Source: Burhinus oedicnemus
Taxonomy: Eukaryota > Chordata > Aves > Charadriiformes > Burhinidae
NCBI GenBank assembly: GCA_008921705.1
Contig: VFFE01006040.1
Coordinates: forward strand, 670,963-734,962
Length of the DNA: 64,000 nucleotides
Direction: 5' to 3'
The translations under genes were made by a program, and so were the position numbers. The notes beneath the pieces are model-generated. The model was not told the DNA's origin and did no database searches. It worked only from the letters and a program-made list of their open reading frames with translations. Shown in pieces: positions 36,041-48,700 of the stretch (its first letter is position 1; every line of letters starts with the position of its first letter).

Positions 36041-39000
36041 GTGCTGCTACGCCCTGTGTGTTAGTAAGGTCTGGGCTGGCCTCTTCCAAGGAAGCTAGAA
36101 GCTGCAGTTAGGCATCACAGTTAACACCCCAACAGTCCCAACAGAGAGGATGTGAGTTTCTCCATCAAAGGAAAATGTTTATTACAGTGTTTGGAGCTTC
36201 ACAGGAGAGGCTCAGGAACTCTCCATCCTGAGTGGACTGTGATCAGGGTGCAACGTTTTGACAGTAAGGCATGCAGCTCATTTTCCCCACTTTGTAGCCT
36301 ATAAAGAGTAGCCATGTCCAATAGAGAGGATGATGCTGTACTGTGATGTTCAAACCATGGTCCGTTGACTCCCATGGTATTTATAGGAATGTTCAAAGGC
36401 ATTGGCAAAAGAAAATCAAGAAAAACAAGTCTACAGCCAGTCAGCTCGCATGCAGCCCTGTCGTGCTGTATTTTTAGAGATGTGCAATGCGAACAAGGTT
36501 GAAAACCACAAGTAGAGAATATTCCATGGTGATGAAGAACTGGAGTTTGGGGATGGGACCACTCTTCTGTGCTCAAGAGCCCCAGCAGATCTCTCATTCC
36601 CTCAAATGTACCATTTTTGTCTTGTGTATAGCAAAAGCCCATCTATCAGTCTTCTCAGGGCTTCGTCGTCCAAGCTTGCCAGTATGGTTTCACATTTACT
36701 CAGAGCTCAGGATCTGTTTTAGGGATGCTCATCCAGTGAACAGAAGTAGCATAAGGATATGAAGCAATCTGAAACCTGCCTGTGCCTTATTTTTGAGGTT
36801 CAAGCAGGACTTCAGCGGTGCCCAGGCATGAGTTCCGATGAGACACCTCTTGTTCCTAGTGCTGTGTGTACTGCTGCTGCATTGTGGCCATTTTAAGTAG
36901 AAACATAAGCACATGCATCAACACACTTCTTACAAAATTAAGATTTCTTTAAATAGAAAATGACCTGTTTGTTGCAGTGTTGTCCAATGGCCAGTTTCTG
37001 GCATGTTAATACCTTGTTTCCCAATATGTTAAATTGCCTTCCTTCCCAATAGGAAATGAAGGATTTCTACGAGGATGTAGACACAGTTCCCTGCCATAGT
37101 TCCATTTCTTCCCACAGTCTTTGCTGTTGGAGGAGGAGGGGAAGAAAAAAAAAAGAAAAAAATAAATAAAAAGAAAGAGAGAGGAGTCTGATGGAGTGAG
37201 CATAAAGCAGGAGCTGAGATTGTTTTTTCTGGCCAACACACTTAGTGTTGCTGGTGCGTTTGCCGCTTCCTTGAAAGGCCAGTTGGGGGGGAAAAAGAGA
37301 TTAAGGTCATCAAGATAATGCAAAGAATATTCAAACTGGAAGCAGAGGGGAAATATAGAAGGTCTGTTTTTCCAATAGTAAGTAATCATAGTACAGGAGG
37401 ATGTAATTTGCAGATTAGGAAAATGAACAAAGACTATAAAATTAACTTTATGACAGAGAGGAGAACAGTCCATTTGAAGGGGGGAATAAACCAGCCTCCA
37501 TAAAGCTTTATGGCTGATACAATCAGTATGTTGGTTTAAACTAAGTAGGAAGTATCAGCAAATAATCAACCATGGGGCAGTCTTCAAGCCCTGGTTGTGT
37601 TGTAATCTGGATTGGATGTGATTTTGGGGCAGTGAAACCTCCACAGATTCCCAGTCCTGGCTGTGCAGGTGTGCTTGGGGGTAGGGAGCAGGAGGGGAGT
37701 GCTAATGTGTGCCAAACCTATTGCTGACAGCTGTCAATCATCTGTCCTCTCTTCCTCTGGTGACTTTTCTCCAAGCAAACAAAGCCCAACCCTGTAAATG
37801 TGCTTCCTCCACAATGAAATCAAATTGTCTCTCGCACTCATGCCAGCCTGGGAGCAGCTCAGTGGGTGGATCAGAAACAAAAGCTTTTAATTAGCAAGGG
37901 GACTGCAAGTTAGTTACAGAGCAGGTTGCTATAACAGGGACCTCCCTATCTCAGAGTCATAGAAATTGTGCTCGGCTCTGCGCAGAAGGAACTGTAGACA
38001 TCTCCAAGGAAAATGTCTCATTTTCCTCACAAGAGGAGCTGTCCTATTCTCTTGAATCAGTAGGCACTGAGCTCCCTGTCTGGTCCAAATGAATGACGTT
38101 GTCAAAGTGGAGCAGAAAGAGATTTTTCTTACATGATCTTCTATTTCATCCTAATTTTTATTCCCTTCCCTGTCAGTCTTATTTCTCCTTCAACTATTTT
38201 TTTTAAGGTGAAAAGAGGGGAAGGGAGGAGTAACTTGCACTTGGTGGATTCTGTTGTTCATGTTATTCACGCCTGTAAATAATGTTTCCAGTAGCCTGTG
38301 AGCCTACAGCAAGTTTTATAGGACTCAAATGCAAGCCCTCTGAGGAGCTGTAACTCCAGAGCCGTGTTCTCCAAAGGACAATTCTCTTATGTCTCTCTGT
38401 TATTCCATTTTCTAGCAGAGAGGAAAAAATACATGGCAAATAAACAAATATATCCGAAAAAGGCAAATGAGGGGCTGATTGTCCTCTTGTGAAATTCGAG
38501 GTAAATAATCAGGAGTAGCTCCAAAGGTTTTAATGAAGTTGCCTGGATGTAAAACTTCTGTAAGCTCAGGAGTAAATCTCCCAGGTTACTTAAAAAGGAG
38601 GAAAAGCAAGTTTGCTCAGGAACCAAGTTTGCTCACGAACAGAATTCTCTTTGTTTGTGTGACACACATCCCACAACAAGATGCTCAAATTTAAACATTT
38701 TTTTCTTTTCATTTTAAATAAAGCACCTGATTGTGAGTCTCTGTGATACTGCCATTCCCAGCAGCTATATACTCTCTTCAGAAATAGAGAGCAAAACTCT
38801 ATAGGCTTGGAAAGGTCAAGTGGCCTCAATAAAATACAAATAGACCCAAACAGTTGCTCAAACAATAGCAGACAAAAGTATAAAAATCCTGAAGAATTAA
38901 ATAGTTCTTTTGGTAATAATAGGAAAGTTCTGCTACTAACAACATATTTTTCAATTTCTTTATATTTTATTATCCCTGGAGTTTTTCCTCAGGTGTTAAA

Positions 39001-39339
39001 AGCACAAGGTGTTAGAAGCTTTGTGTGAACTTTGGTCTTTGCAAAGCACTTGTCTTCAGCTTTGTGAGTTGGATCAGCTGAAATTCATGAAAAATCTTTC
39101 CCTAACAAATTTTGAATTTCCGCATTAAAAAAGAAAATTTCAAATAAATATTCAGCAAGCTCTGTGAAATCCTATTCAGTTCCCAGAAAACAAAAGTACA
39201 AAAAATAGTGTGCCTTTGAAAACGCACAACCTGCTTTCTTTGTGTAAAACTTTCAGCATTAGTGAGACTATATTTAGAATTAAGAATGTGAGTTTTTCCC
39301 ATTGAAGTCTCAGTAAAAAAATCAGAGCCACTTTTATGG
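36041..39339. other. Non-coding stretch with an A-rich tract
   Basis: Contains an A/G-rich tract at 37141-37184. Frames 36199-36642 minus (147 codons) and 37006-37473 minus (155 codons) lack domains; the latter is partly an artefact of the A-rich tract, which reads as a phenylalanine run. No transposon recognised. Confidence 0.55.
37141..37184 (+). repeat. A-rich low-complexity tract
   Basis: Runs of A broken by G or T (gaagaaaaaaaaaag, aaaaaataaataaaaag) leading into gaaagagagagg. Confidence 0.8.
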
Positions 39340-39560
39340 TAGAGATTTTGAAGCTTTGCTAGTTGTGTTTCATTAAACGACTGCGCTTGTCACATAGATG
39401 TACATCTTACTCCTTTAATGGGTCGGCCTGCCCCTTGTGATTAGCAGGAGGAAGCGGTTTGATATATTTGTCAAAAAGACTGTCCTTTGTGAACCAAAAT
39501 AAAACGAACTCTCTGATATGCAAGAAATTAAATACTGTTACATTGGCTTGGCTTGGGATC
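39340..39560. promoter_or_regulatory. Candidate conserved non-coding element block I
   Basis: Mixed block with cattaaacgactgcg, tcacatagatgtacatc, tgtgattagcagg and AAATAAAACG words. Low repeat content and no coding frame. Regulatory role inferred only. Confidence 0.28.
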
Positions 39561-39666
39561 TGACATCTTTTACTAATACTTATTTTTGGGTGGAATCAGT
39601 AGCCAGAGACCTTAAAGGCAAGGGCAAGATTTCAAACCAAATTTATGCTCTTGAACACTTTTAAAA

Positions 39667-39692
39667 GTGTGTGTGTGTATACACACATATAT
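39667..39692. repeat. GT microsatellite with 16-bp perfect palindrome
   Basis: Six GT units run into ATACACACATATAT. Bases 39672-39687 (tgtgtgtatacacaca) form an exact palindrome that could extrude a small cruciform. Confidence 0.85.
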
Positions 39693-39794
39693 CATTGCAT
39701 TTATAGTACCATGCTGTAGCTATCTGCGATACTCCAGCTGCAATGCATCTGAATGCCATGCGGTCTTCAGTGTTTTCACCTTCATAGCTCCCCT

Positions 39795-39890
39795 GGGAGT
39801 TAAGAAAGTGCTATTTTTCCTGTTTTACAGATGGGGAACTGAGAGATTCCTGGGCAAGTAGGAAGATCGTGACAATGTGGAGTGTTAAGC
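39795..39890 (-). mobile_element. MIR/L2-like relic, antisense
   Basis: The plus-strand run tgttttacagatggggaact followed by gagagattcctgggcaag matches the common antisense MIR head (ttttacagatgaggaaactgag...). Only the head is clear; the rest has decayed. Family recall, not alignment. Confidence 0.55.
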
Positions 39891-41529
39891 ACCACTTTTC
39901 CACGACAAAAACTGCGGACGTTTGAGTCTAGTGATCCCAACCATTGGGCTTGCTCAATTTGAGGCAGGAAGGTTTTAAGAGGCAAAAGAAGTCCAAGGAA
40001 AGGTTGAAGTTTACCTGCAAGGGGCAGACCCCTCAAAATGAATAGCAGTGTCATGTCACCCAAAACCCAGCACTCTCTTTCTGTGGATGATCCTTCCAAG
40101 GGACACCAGGAGAGGTGGGGATGTGCAGCCATAGGGGAGGGAAAGGAAGAGCTCTCCTAGTGTCCCAGAGGTCAGGATCTTTCCTTATTTCATAACCTGG
40201 CAGTTCTCCAACTGACCTTAAGAGGTGCTGATGCTCATGTGGAAAAATGCATTTCCAGAAGTGACAATTACAAAAAAGAAGGAAAACACCCCCAAATTCC
40301 AATGCTTTTTGCAGGTGTGTGTTTTATAGCTACATCATGGCCACTTCCCAACCAAAGCAGCTGTTAATATTGCCCACGCCGTAGGCCTGGGTGTCTCAGT
40401 GAGAGCAAGCGCTAAAGCCTGGGACATTAGGAGCCAGTGGGGTGTTTGGGTAGTGCTGGGCAGAAGGATTTTGCACTGTCTGCAGTGCAGCAGTATGAGC
40501 CACGCTGGTGCTCGTTGCCTGGCCATGCAGGAAGGTGAGCAGTGGGTTGGGGCACTGTGGGGACAGAGGACAAACCGATGGCTCCCCTGCCATGAGACCG
40601 CAAGCTGAATTCCTTCTTTCTGGCTTTAAGATATATAGCCGTTGTTAATTTTTCAAATCTTTCCCAGACTATTATTTCCACTTCAAACGTAACACATCTG
40701 AATTGTTTGTGTGGAAATGTACACAAACCCAGGCCTTCCACCCTGCTGAGATTTTTGCCTCATTTGACAGCACAATGATGCTTGCCTATTTTGAATGAAC
40801 CTTAACAAACTCCTCTTTCCTGCTTGATTTAGCCTCTGCTCATACTGTGTTTAGAGCTTTGGCTTGACTGAGCTGGACACCAACTTGCATGTTGAGTTTT
40901 CCAACTGAAGAAGCCTCTAAAAGTTGAAGAGGGTGGGTTAGCACCAATCCTCCCCACTAACGTTTACATTGCCCTCCCTGGTGGCTTGATCTTGCATGCG
41001 GATGTTACACCCATGATGGAGCAGTGCCTGTTGGAGCTGAGTCAGCACAACTCATTGCTTCTAGTCAATCTTCATTTTCTGTAACTGGAGTGACATTTCA
41101 GCCCTTTGCAGTTGGTGGAGGTGACGCTAAGAGTATGGTCCTTTTGAGGGCCAAGGTGGGACCCTGCCCACCTTGGGCTTCATGCTGACCCCAGGCACTG
41201 CTGTGGGTGGGGGCCCAGGGAGGGGAGCGCAGCCCCCTTTTCTGTTTTGTGGTTCATGCTACCATGGGTCAGGATCCCTGCTTCCTCTGCTCAACTGTGC
41301 GTTACCCTTCTTAGGTGTCCTGGCAAGTGAAACCATGACAGTCTAACCCTTCTGGTTTGTTTGTATTATATTCACATTATTTCTGAACCTTAACGGTGAT
41401 GAGTTTGCGGAGAGGCAGATGCTGCTGGTTCTGCTCTTATTTGCTACTTTTGGACGATGCAGGCAGTGAGCTGAGGCTGTAAAGGGGGAGAGATGGGTTG
41501 TTACTGCCTGCCTGAAGCCCAGGCAGGCA
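39891..41529. other. Non-coding stretch, nothing specific
   Basis: No gene or transposon supported. The minus frame 39800-40132 (110 codons) ends its first part at a CAG/GTAAAC donor-like site near 40012 but is otherwise featureless. Confidence 0.5.
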
Positions 41530-41840
41530 GTGCTCGCTGCAGCATGCAATACGGCAATTCATAAAATGTGACATTCATGTTGGCGGGACGCTGCTGTGAA
41601 CCTATTTTACTCCGTGATAAAGACTACATCTGTCAGGGTTCATCTCCTCATCACTGGGTCTGTCGGACAATCACGCAGGGCAAACTTGTTATATGCAGGG
41701 GACAGAATTGGCTCCGCAGCGTGTGTACCCCGAGCCCGCATTAGTGGATTGTCTCCTGGAGGAGTTACTGCTGCAGAGTCTCTGCACAGTCCGGGTGACA
41801 CAGAGCCTTATCCTGCCGGGTGCTGAGTGGGATACCATCA
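41530..41840. promoter_or_regulatory. Candidate conserved non-coding element block J
   Basis: Richer in CpG than its flanks (atacggc, ggcgggacg, ctccgtg, gtcggac, cacgcag, ctccgcagcg, cccgagcccg) yet not a CpG island, with a 76-codon plus frame (41596-41826) that lacks domain features. The retained CpGs suggest constraint or low methylation. Could be an enhancer or an unrecognised exon. Confidence 0.35.
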
Positions 41841-42292
41841 TCTAAACCTCTTTGGGAACAAGTCAGCACTGCACTTCCTCCAGGCTTGAAAGGAAAAACA
41901 CATTGTGCATTTCAAAGCCAGGATTTTAGGAACAAAAATCAACCTTTTAATTGCATTTTTCACTTAGGAATGTGAAGGAATCACTGTGAACCTTGAAAGT
42001 TTGATGTGTACCAGACCAGTAAATAGATTTGGCTTTGTTTTTTTAATGTTTTGCATACTTTGTTTTTCAAACTTTCACCAGCTCTGCTTTGTTTCAGTTA
42101 ATGAAATTCTTCTATTGCAGCACTGGGACTTTTAAAGCATTTTCGTAACCTCCTGTCTTGGTCTCCAAGGTATAAACATTATTTTATAATTAGCCTTCAC
42201 AACTATGTTATACATTTGAAAAGGAGGAAAAAAATGTTTTTCCCCCATTTTTATATAGGGGAATTACAGTTTCTACCTGGGGACTGAAAGAA

Positions 42293-42333
42293 TGTGTGTG
42301 TGTGTATGCGCGCGCAGAGGAGAGAGAGAGAGA
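42293..42333 (+). repeat. Compound (TG)n(CG)n(GA)n microsatellite
   Basis: TG units, then TATG, CGCGCGC, then a GA run. Bases 42292-42316 alternate purine and pyrimidine without a break for 25 bp, including a CG core, followed at once by an all-purine GA tract to 42333. Confidence 0.85.
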
Positions 42334-42814
42334 TTCAATCTGTCGAAATTTCATCTCCTGCCAGTTACACATGAAATCATCGCTTAGGAGAGAGAGTGGG
42401 AAATTACTGAATGCATTGGAAAAATCCTCACTCTCGCCTTAATGAAACTGCTTTAAAATATGATGGGAGAGGGAAGACTTAGGGACATTTGTGTTCTACC
42501 AAAAAAACACAGCGAAAGAACACTGACTTTTTGCCCCCTGTTATATAACTTGGCATCAGGCTCTCCCTAGCTGATAGTGATGGGAACTAATTTGTCTCTT
42601 GGCCTTATTCCTGCCAATCCCCTATGGTGTTTTCTTATGGCGACTACATATCAGAATAAAGCTGTCACCAAGGTAACCACATGTGCATATGCACAATCAT
42701 GTACATGCAGTGTGTAATTAAGTCCAAGTGTAAATAATAATATTCACCATAGCGTACAGTACTTGAGCGATGCTGCTTAAGGAGCCCTCACAATGTGTCT
42801 TCGGTAGAGGATTA

Positions 42815-42950
42815 GCCTCACAGTTCTACAAGATGGGGAAACTGAGACACGGAGGAGGCGGGGAGCTTCCTAGGTGCAGGGAGAGGCAGTGCATCAATCG
42901 GAGCAGGGGAACTCAGTTTCCTGCGGTGTGGGGAGAGCACCCAGCTTTTT
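42815..42950 (-). mobile_element. MIR-like SINE relic, antisense
   Basis: The plus strand shows ttctacaagatggggaaactgag then acacggagg near 42823-42853, the antisense MIR head, followed by a decayed stretch ending gcaggggaactcag that fits the mid-MIR core. Confidence 0.6.
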
Positions 42951-45539
42951 CCGTAGGCACCGCTTATTAATGCAGTCGCTGATCTTTAAGCTTAGATCCT
43001 TTGAAGTATTTCTACCAGGTTTACTCTCACCCAGGCAGAATTTTTTGTGCATGCAATTAGTTGTAGACAGAAAAGCTGCTCCTCCACCCAGCCTGGGACG
43101 GATGCACGCAGACTCATGTAAGGATCCTTGCCCTGACTTCAGTAAAATTTGGATCCAGTCCCAACAATCACTCCAGCCTTTGCAGCAGGGAGCAGCCCCA
43201 CATGAAGAGAAGCTGCGTTGAACCATTTTTGAAGTGGTAGCTTTCCTTGCTGTAATAAATTTTCAGGATGTTTTCAGCAGAGAAAATAAATCCGTAGGAG
43301 AGAGATGGCTTAATGGATTTTGAATTTTCTAATAAGGAATGTGCCAAGTCTTTCCCAATAGAAATGTCCCCTTGAATCTTTCATTCAGGTATATGACAGA
43401 TGCTTGAGTTACAGTGCATTTCCAAAGGTTTGTGCTTTTTTTCTTCCTGTGGAGAAAGACACTCAGCCAAAGACTAACCTAGAGGGAAGCTTTTACAGAT
43501 AAGAGAGCAATCCAAGGAAGGGGAATATATGGGAATCAAGTGGTTAATTTCTGTTTTCAGCAATTTCATAGAAAAAAATACAAGTGAGCATGGAAAAATA
43601 TTAGTCAATCTCTTTTGGAAGCCTCCAAAATGATATGTCTGAAGCAGGCATTTAAATGGGAAGGATACAGGTGTTTTCAGAGCTCTTCTAGCCTACAAGC
43701 AGGCCTGGGGCAAACCTGAGCATTCAGTATAATGTAACAAGAAACATTCCTCCGTGCTTCAGTAGGAAAATGCAAATAGGCTCATTTCCTCTTTTGAGGA
43801 GGACTTTAGATAAGGCTCTCCTGGAGCAAAGTAACCTGTTTGGTGTCTTCCCTGCCTGGAATATTATGGTGGGCGAGGAGCAGCACACATCGAGCCGTAC
43901 GGCTGCTGAAAGTAGGAGGATGGGGCTTGGGGCTGCCCATGCGGCCACCGTGAGGAGGGATGCTGCAGCCAATTCCCCCTGCGCTCTGCACTCATCTGCA
44001 AAATTTGTCGGGTGCCAGTTTTGAACTGCTCCCTCTGCCCCTCTCTCTTTCTCTCTGCCAATGACCCCGCATGCACACGTTGAGCTGCTGTCATTTGAGA
44101 ACTACTGAAACTTAAAAATAAGTTGCCCAAGTGAGAAGTGCAGCAGAGACCTGCATCCCAGAGAGTCCTGCCTGTCATGGAATAAAGCATCCATGCTTTG
44201 CTGAAGCCTGTCTGCCTCCTGCTTCCCCTCCTCCTCCCGCCCCATCCCTTTCAAGGAAAGGCTCTGAAATATGTTTTGATTTCATTTTGCAAGTAGTCTG
44301 CTAAAAACATTTCTTTCCAGCCTTTTCTCTAAGTTTGTTATCTTTGCTAGTTCAGCCTTTAGAATAAACAACTTTCTTTTTTTTCTGTACCCATTAAGAA
44401 TAATATTTTTTCAAAAGTTTAGGCAGAATCCAATAGCATATACTTCATTGCAAGAGCTAAAATGAGAAGGGAGCTCTTTTGCAAAATCTAGCCCTGATTG
44501 TGACTGCTAAGCTATACAGGTAACCAGCAAATAATTAAGGCTAGCACAGAAATTCAGTATCAGTTGGGTGACAAAATTCCCTTTCCACCAAAGAAAATCC
44601 CAGGTGAAAAGATTATTTTAATTATGATGTTTTTTCAGAAGGTTTACAAAGTATTCCCCCTTCACCTCTCACTGAATAATTTTAATAACTGTTGGAAAAT
44701 AGCAATCGCGATCAATTCTTGGCTTTGCCTTTTAATTTTTTTTATTATTATTTTTGTATAATCCATGACTGTGGATGTCAAAGTAGTTAATATGTTTCTT
44801 AAAGCTCCAGCTCCAGGCATCATGTAAATACCTGCTTTTGTGGCAAAGCAGAAAATACGCTGGCAGGGGGAAGAACTCTGGTTAATCCTTGTGCAGCCTT
44901 AAATAAAAGCAGAAAAGGATTTTAAATATTTTTATTTATATTTTTTAAGCAAAGCTTATCAGATTTGAGGACCTGATTCATGATGCCTGAAGACTTGACC
45001 TTGACAATGCTACATTGACTGTGATATGATTTTTGTCTAATAGAGCAGAAAAAGGACTAGACTTGAATTCAGCTTGCCTAACTAGATGTTGATGTCTTTC
45101 ACCGAAGAAAAATACTGACTTGCTATTTAGGGTTGCTCAGTTCAGTTTACAAAGCAGCCTTCTATTTTTAAAAGTTAAAATATTTTTCATATTACTTTAA
45201 AAATAAACTGACCAGTAACCAACCAATGAACCAGTAATATATTTCATTTATATAGACATTGCAAAGAATGAAAAGAAAATGGTAAGTGAAGTGTTCCCTT
45301 ACATAAAATAAATCTTTTCAGTGAAAGTTTCCAGCTGCTTCTGAAATATAGGAAAATCAAAATTATCACTGGCATTCACAAGCCAATTATTGAACTCAAC
45401 GACGTGATTTTGAATTTCCACTGATTTAATTAAGAGCAACATTTGGCCCTAGCTAGAAGCAATAATAAGTGCTTCTTCATTAGGTGTTTTCAGGGTTATT
45501 TCTTAAGGGAAAAGATAGATGCTTCTAAATCTGTCATTT

Positions 45540-45740
45540 GGTGAACAGTTCCATGTAATATATTAGAGCCATTGATTAGTGTAATACGGCAAAAAGCAAA
45601 GCCTGATTGATCATCCATTGCGGTCAATGGGTGTCTTTGATTAAGTCCAAAAAGAGCAATATAAAATCATGGTAATTCCAGGCAATATAGAGACACTCTC
45701 TTGGCTTGCGTCTGTAGCTGCACTTTAGGGTCTGTCCATA
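45540..45740. promoter_or_regulatory. Candidate conserved non-coding element block K
   Basis: Contains a PBX/HOX-type tgattgat at 45604-45611, a TCF/LEF-type ctttgat at 45635-45641, ttgattagtgtaatacgg near 45574 and several caat words. No coding frame. A combined PBX/HOX and TCF word set within 40 bp is enhancer-like; inference only. Confidence 0.33.
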
Positions 45741-48700
45741 CCTAATCTGGACTTCCCAGGAAGCGGCAATTCCGTCTCATGGAGGCTTTCAAGGTTGCAA
45801 CATTTTCCTTTTGTTCTACAGAGGAATGAAAAACAGACCAGTTAAAAGTCATATGCACATAACCAAGTTTTGTTGAGGCATTCGTTGGCAGCTGTTAAAG
45901 GTCAGGGGATTTGTTTCACAGGAACATGGTTGAGAAGAGCCCTCCCAGGTTAGTGAGTCAAATCTCTGCCTGTTGTGGGCAACCAAGTCTTGAAGTCTTG
46001 GTATTCACCACTCTGAAGGCGACTTGGAGCTCAGAAACCCCCAGAAATGTATCTCCAGCAGACATTTTGGCTTCTGTGCCAGTATTGACATCCGTACACC
46101 TCATTTTGCACTGACAATGTCATGACCATCTCTTCTTTGAACACTCCCGAGTGCTGGAGGCTTCAGCAAGGCTGTGTGTGGTCACAGCAGGCATTAGCAC
46201 ATCCTCGCACAGGACGGGATGTGACCCCTGCGAGCTATTGCCTATCCACTCGAAGCAGTGATGAGGGTCATTATTGTTACATAATTAGTTTACTCAACAA
46301 AACTTCAAAAATATTTAACCTGGCTGTTTGCTACCACATTTCCTGGGTTCAGACTGCTTTGCTTTACATGAGCACTTGTATTAATATTGTTATCCCTTCA
46401 ACCGGTGGATGTCATGCTTTTGTCTTATGTGCCAATGGACCTAGTTTTTCATAGACAACACAGACACCAATAAGCACTTACAGGTATTTACAAAAGACTT
46501 AAGTGAATTAGGTGCCCCATTTCCTTTGCTCTTCATTTAGGATTAACCACTTACTTGCCAAGTTGTTTTTGTAAATCCTGCTGCATCCTTGACTACCTAA
46601 AGACCTTTATAAACTGGATCCATAAGCTTTTGATCTGGCCTTTGTGTTTTTCTCTAAAGTACAAAATGTTCCTTTCTGCTGAAGCATTGGTATGTGCTAA
46701 CTATCTGTCTGGATATTGTGTGATGAGGAGGGGAGGGAAATGGCCAGTGACAACGATTTCTCTTGCTGATTGTTTTTTTTTCCCCCACATAATTTAAATC
46801 AAAATATCTAAACCTCAGACCTGAAACCAACTTCACAGTCTTACTTTGTATGTAAAAATATTCCATTTAAATCAGCAGTAAAGCTAACATGAAAGTGCCA
46901 ATAAATAATATATGCAAAGAGTTTTTTTATCAATACATAAAGAAATGTGGAGTTGTGAAGCTGCTGAAAACAAGCATTAGGAAATGTAATGAAGCAAGAA
47001 TTAGAACAGCATAGTTCCTCTGGCCATTATAAATGAGAACGCCAGGTACCTGGAGAACAGGAAAACTGATGAGTACAGTCTGTTCAGGAGAGAAGGAGGA
47101 AAATTTCCCCCAGGAACACATTTCAAATTACTTATTTATGAACTGATGAACTGGGAGACCACCTATAGAGAGACAGGAGCAAGCAGTCTGCTGCAGACAG
47201 CTACAGAACTCCAGCTAATTGTGCTGCTGTTTTCTGTTATAACTCCTGCTCTCCAGCTGGGCTTCGGAGGCAGGAAATTTAGGCATTGACTAGAAGTTGC
47301 ACTTTCCCTCCTTCTTGTCGGCATAAATATATACATGTATATTTTAATCTGCTGGAATAATTTAGCAAAGGCCTGGGAAAACAGCTGCTGCCTTTGTCAT
47401 GACAGTGTTAGGGAGTTTTGGGGGTAGGGCTTCCAAGGGAAAAGTTCCTAAGCATGGGCCCATCCCTCAACAAAGGTCACTCCAAAATTTGGAGATATAC
47501 GGCTTGAAATTGAAAATGTGGAATGTGCCCTTTATTTTCTTCTCTGCACATCACTGTCAGGATATTAACTGCACATAAACAGAAATAGAAACATGCATGC
47601 CTATATAACAGCTAAATACAACATGTATTAACCATGTAAATGCATGGGTGTGTGCATACAAATATAATTCATACGAATTTCCTACCTAAATCCCTGCTGG
47701 CAGATACTCTTTTCTCTGTCCATGCTCATATATAAACAAACGGAATGTAGCCCAAGTTTTAAGAATTGTTTAGCATATCAGAAAAGAAAAAAATAGCTTT
47801 AGGTACTTGTTAACGTGATTTAATAAGATAGGGAAGAGATAGTTAATTTACTGTAAATATTCAGTGGTTGAAAATTAATTTCAGTAGACCTCATCAGTTG
47901 AAGCATAGGAACTCTTAACAGAGAATTCAGTTTATCAGCTTAGAAAATAGAATTTAGATGTCTGGCTTGTAGGAAGTAAAGAGAGACAGAGGAACTTTTA
48001 TCAGAGGGCTGTGAGGCTCCAAGAGCATTTGTATGGTTCAACAGTCTCAGCCTGTGTTGTGATTTAGCACGTGGGCTCTACATGGCGGTATCCAGTGACT
48101 TGACTCATGGCCCACTAAAACTCCCCCAACTGATGGCTCACAAGACATGACATGTCTTGCCAGCCTTGAGGTCAAATATAGAAGTGAAAAGACCAATGGA
48201 CTGGGGAGCAATGAGCACAAGACCATATTTGCCTTCCAGGAGGAAAGCAAACTTGATTGCCTGCGATGAAAATCAGGCTGAACATCTTACTACTTTATCA
48301 GTGATGGTGCTGTGCTTCCTCAAGTAGTCAGGGACCAGATGACTGAAGAGTTGGTAGTTGTGTATCGGGACTTTAGACTGTTACTGGCATTCATGTGACG
48401 GCCAGCACAGGTCACAGAGCAGTGGTACAATGTCCTGCCTACATGAACTGCCTCCTAAGAAGTTGTCTGCTGAATTCAGCACTGGCTGCAGCTTTGAAAT
48501 GCAGCTCATTCTGGGTGCACTGCATTTAGCCCTCTGCAAAATGGTGAAGGCAAAGAGTGCAGGGGCGAGAGACATGTCTGAAAACTGAGGATGCAATCAC
48601 TTGCCAGGTACTGGGTAATAAGGTGTGCTTGGTGAATACTGAAACCTGGGACCTTAAAGAGGTTTAGAAGAAATGTCAAATATGCAAACCTGCCAACTAC

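Larger units (their letters stand above)
41841..45539. other. Non-coding stretch with compound microsatellite and MIR relic
   Basis: AT-rich on both sides. Contains the TG/CG/GA compound repeat at 42293-42333, a MIR-like relic at 42815-42950, a CT-rich tract at 44033-44058 and a T/A tract at 44729-44757. Overlapping frames at 42874-43226 and 43770-44190 lie on both strands of the same DNA and show no domain. Confidence 0.55.

Noticed and set aside
35881..36111. 76-codon Glu/Arg/Gly-rich plus ORF
   Set aside because: Direct translation of the purine tract; no codon bias independent of composition.
37006..37473. 155-codon minus ORF with a phenylalanine/serine run
   Set aside because: The run is the complement of the A-rich low-complexity tract at 37141-37184.
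45822..45949. Possible exon after a strong polypyrimidine acceptor
   Set aside because: All three frames contain stops and the donor (cag/gttagt) is weak; would be non-coding at best.
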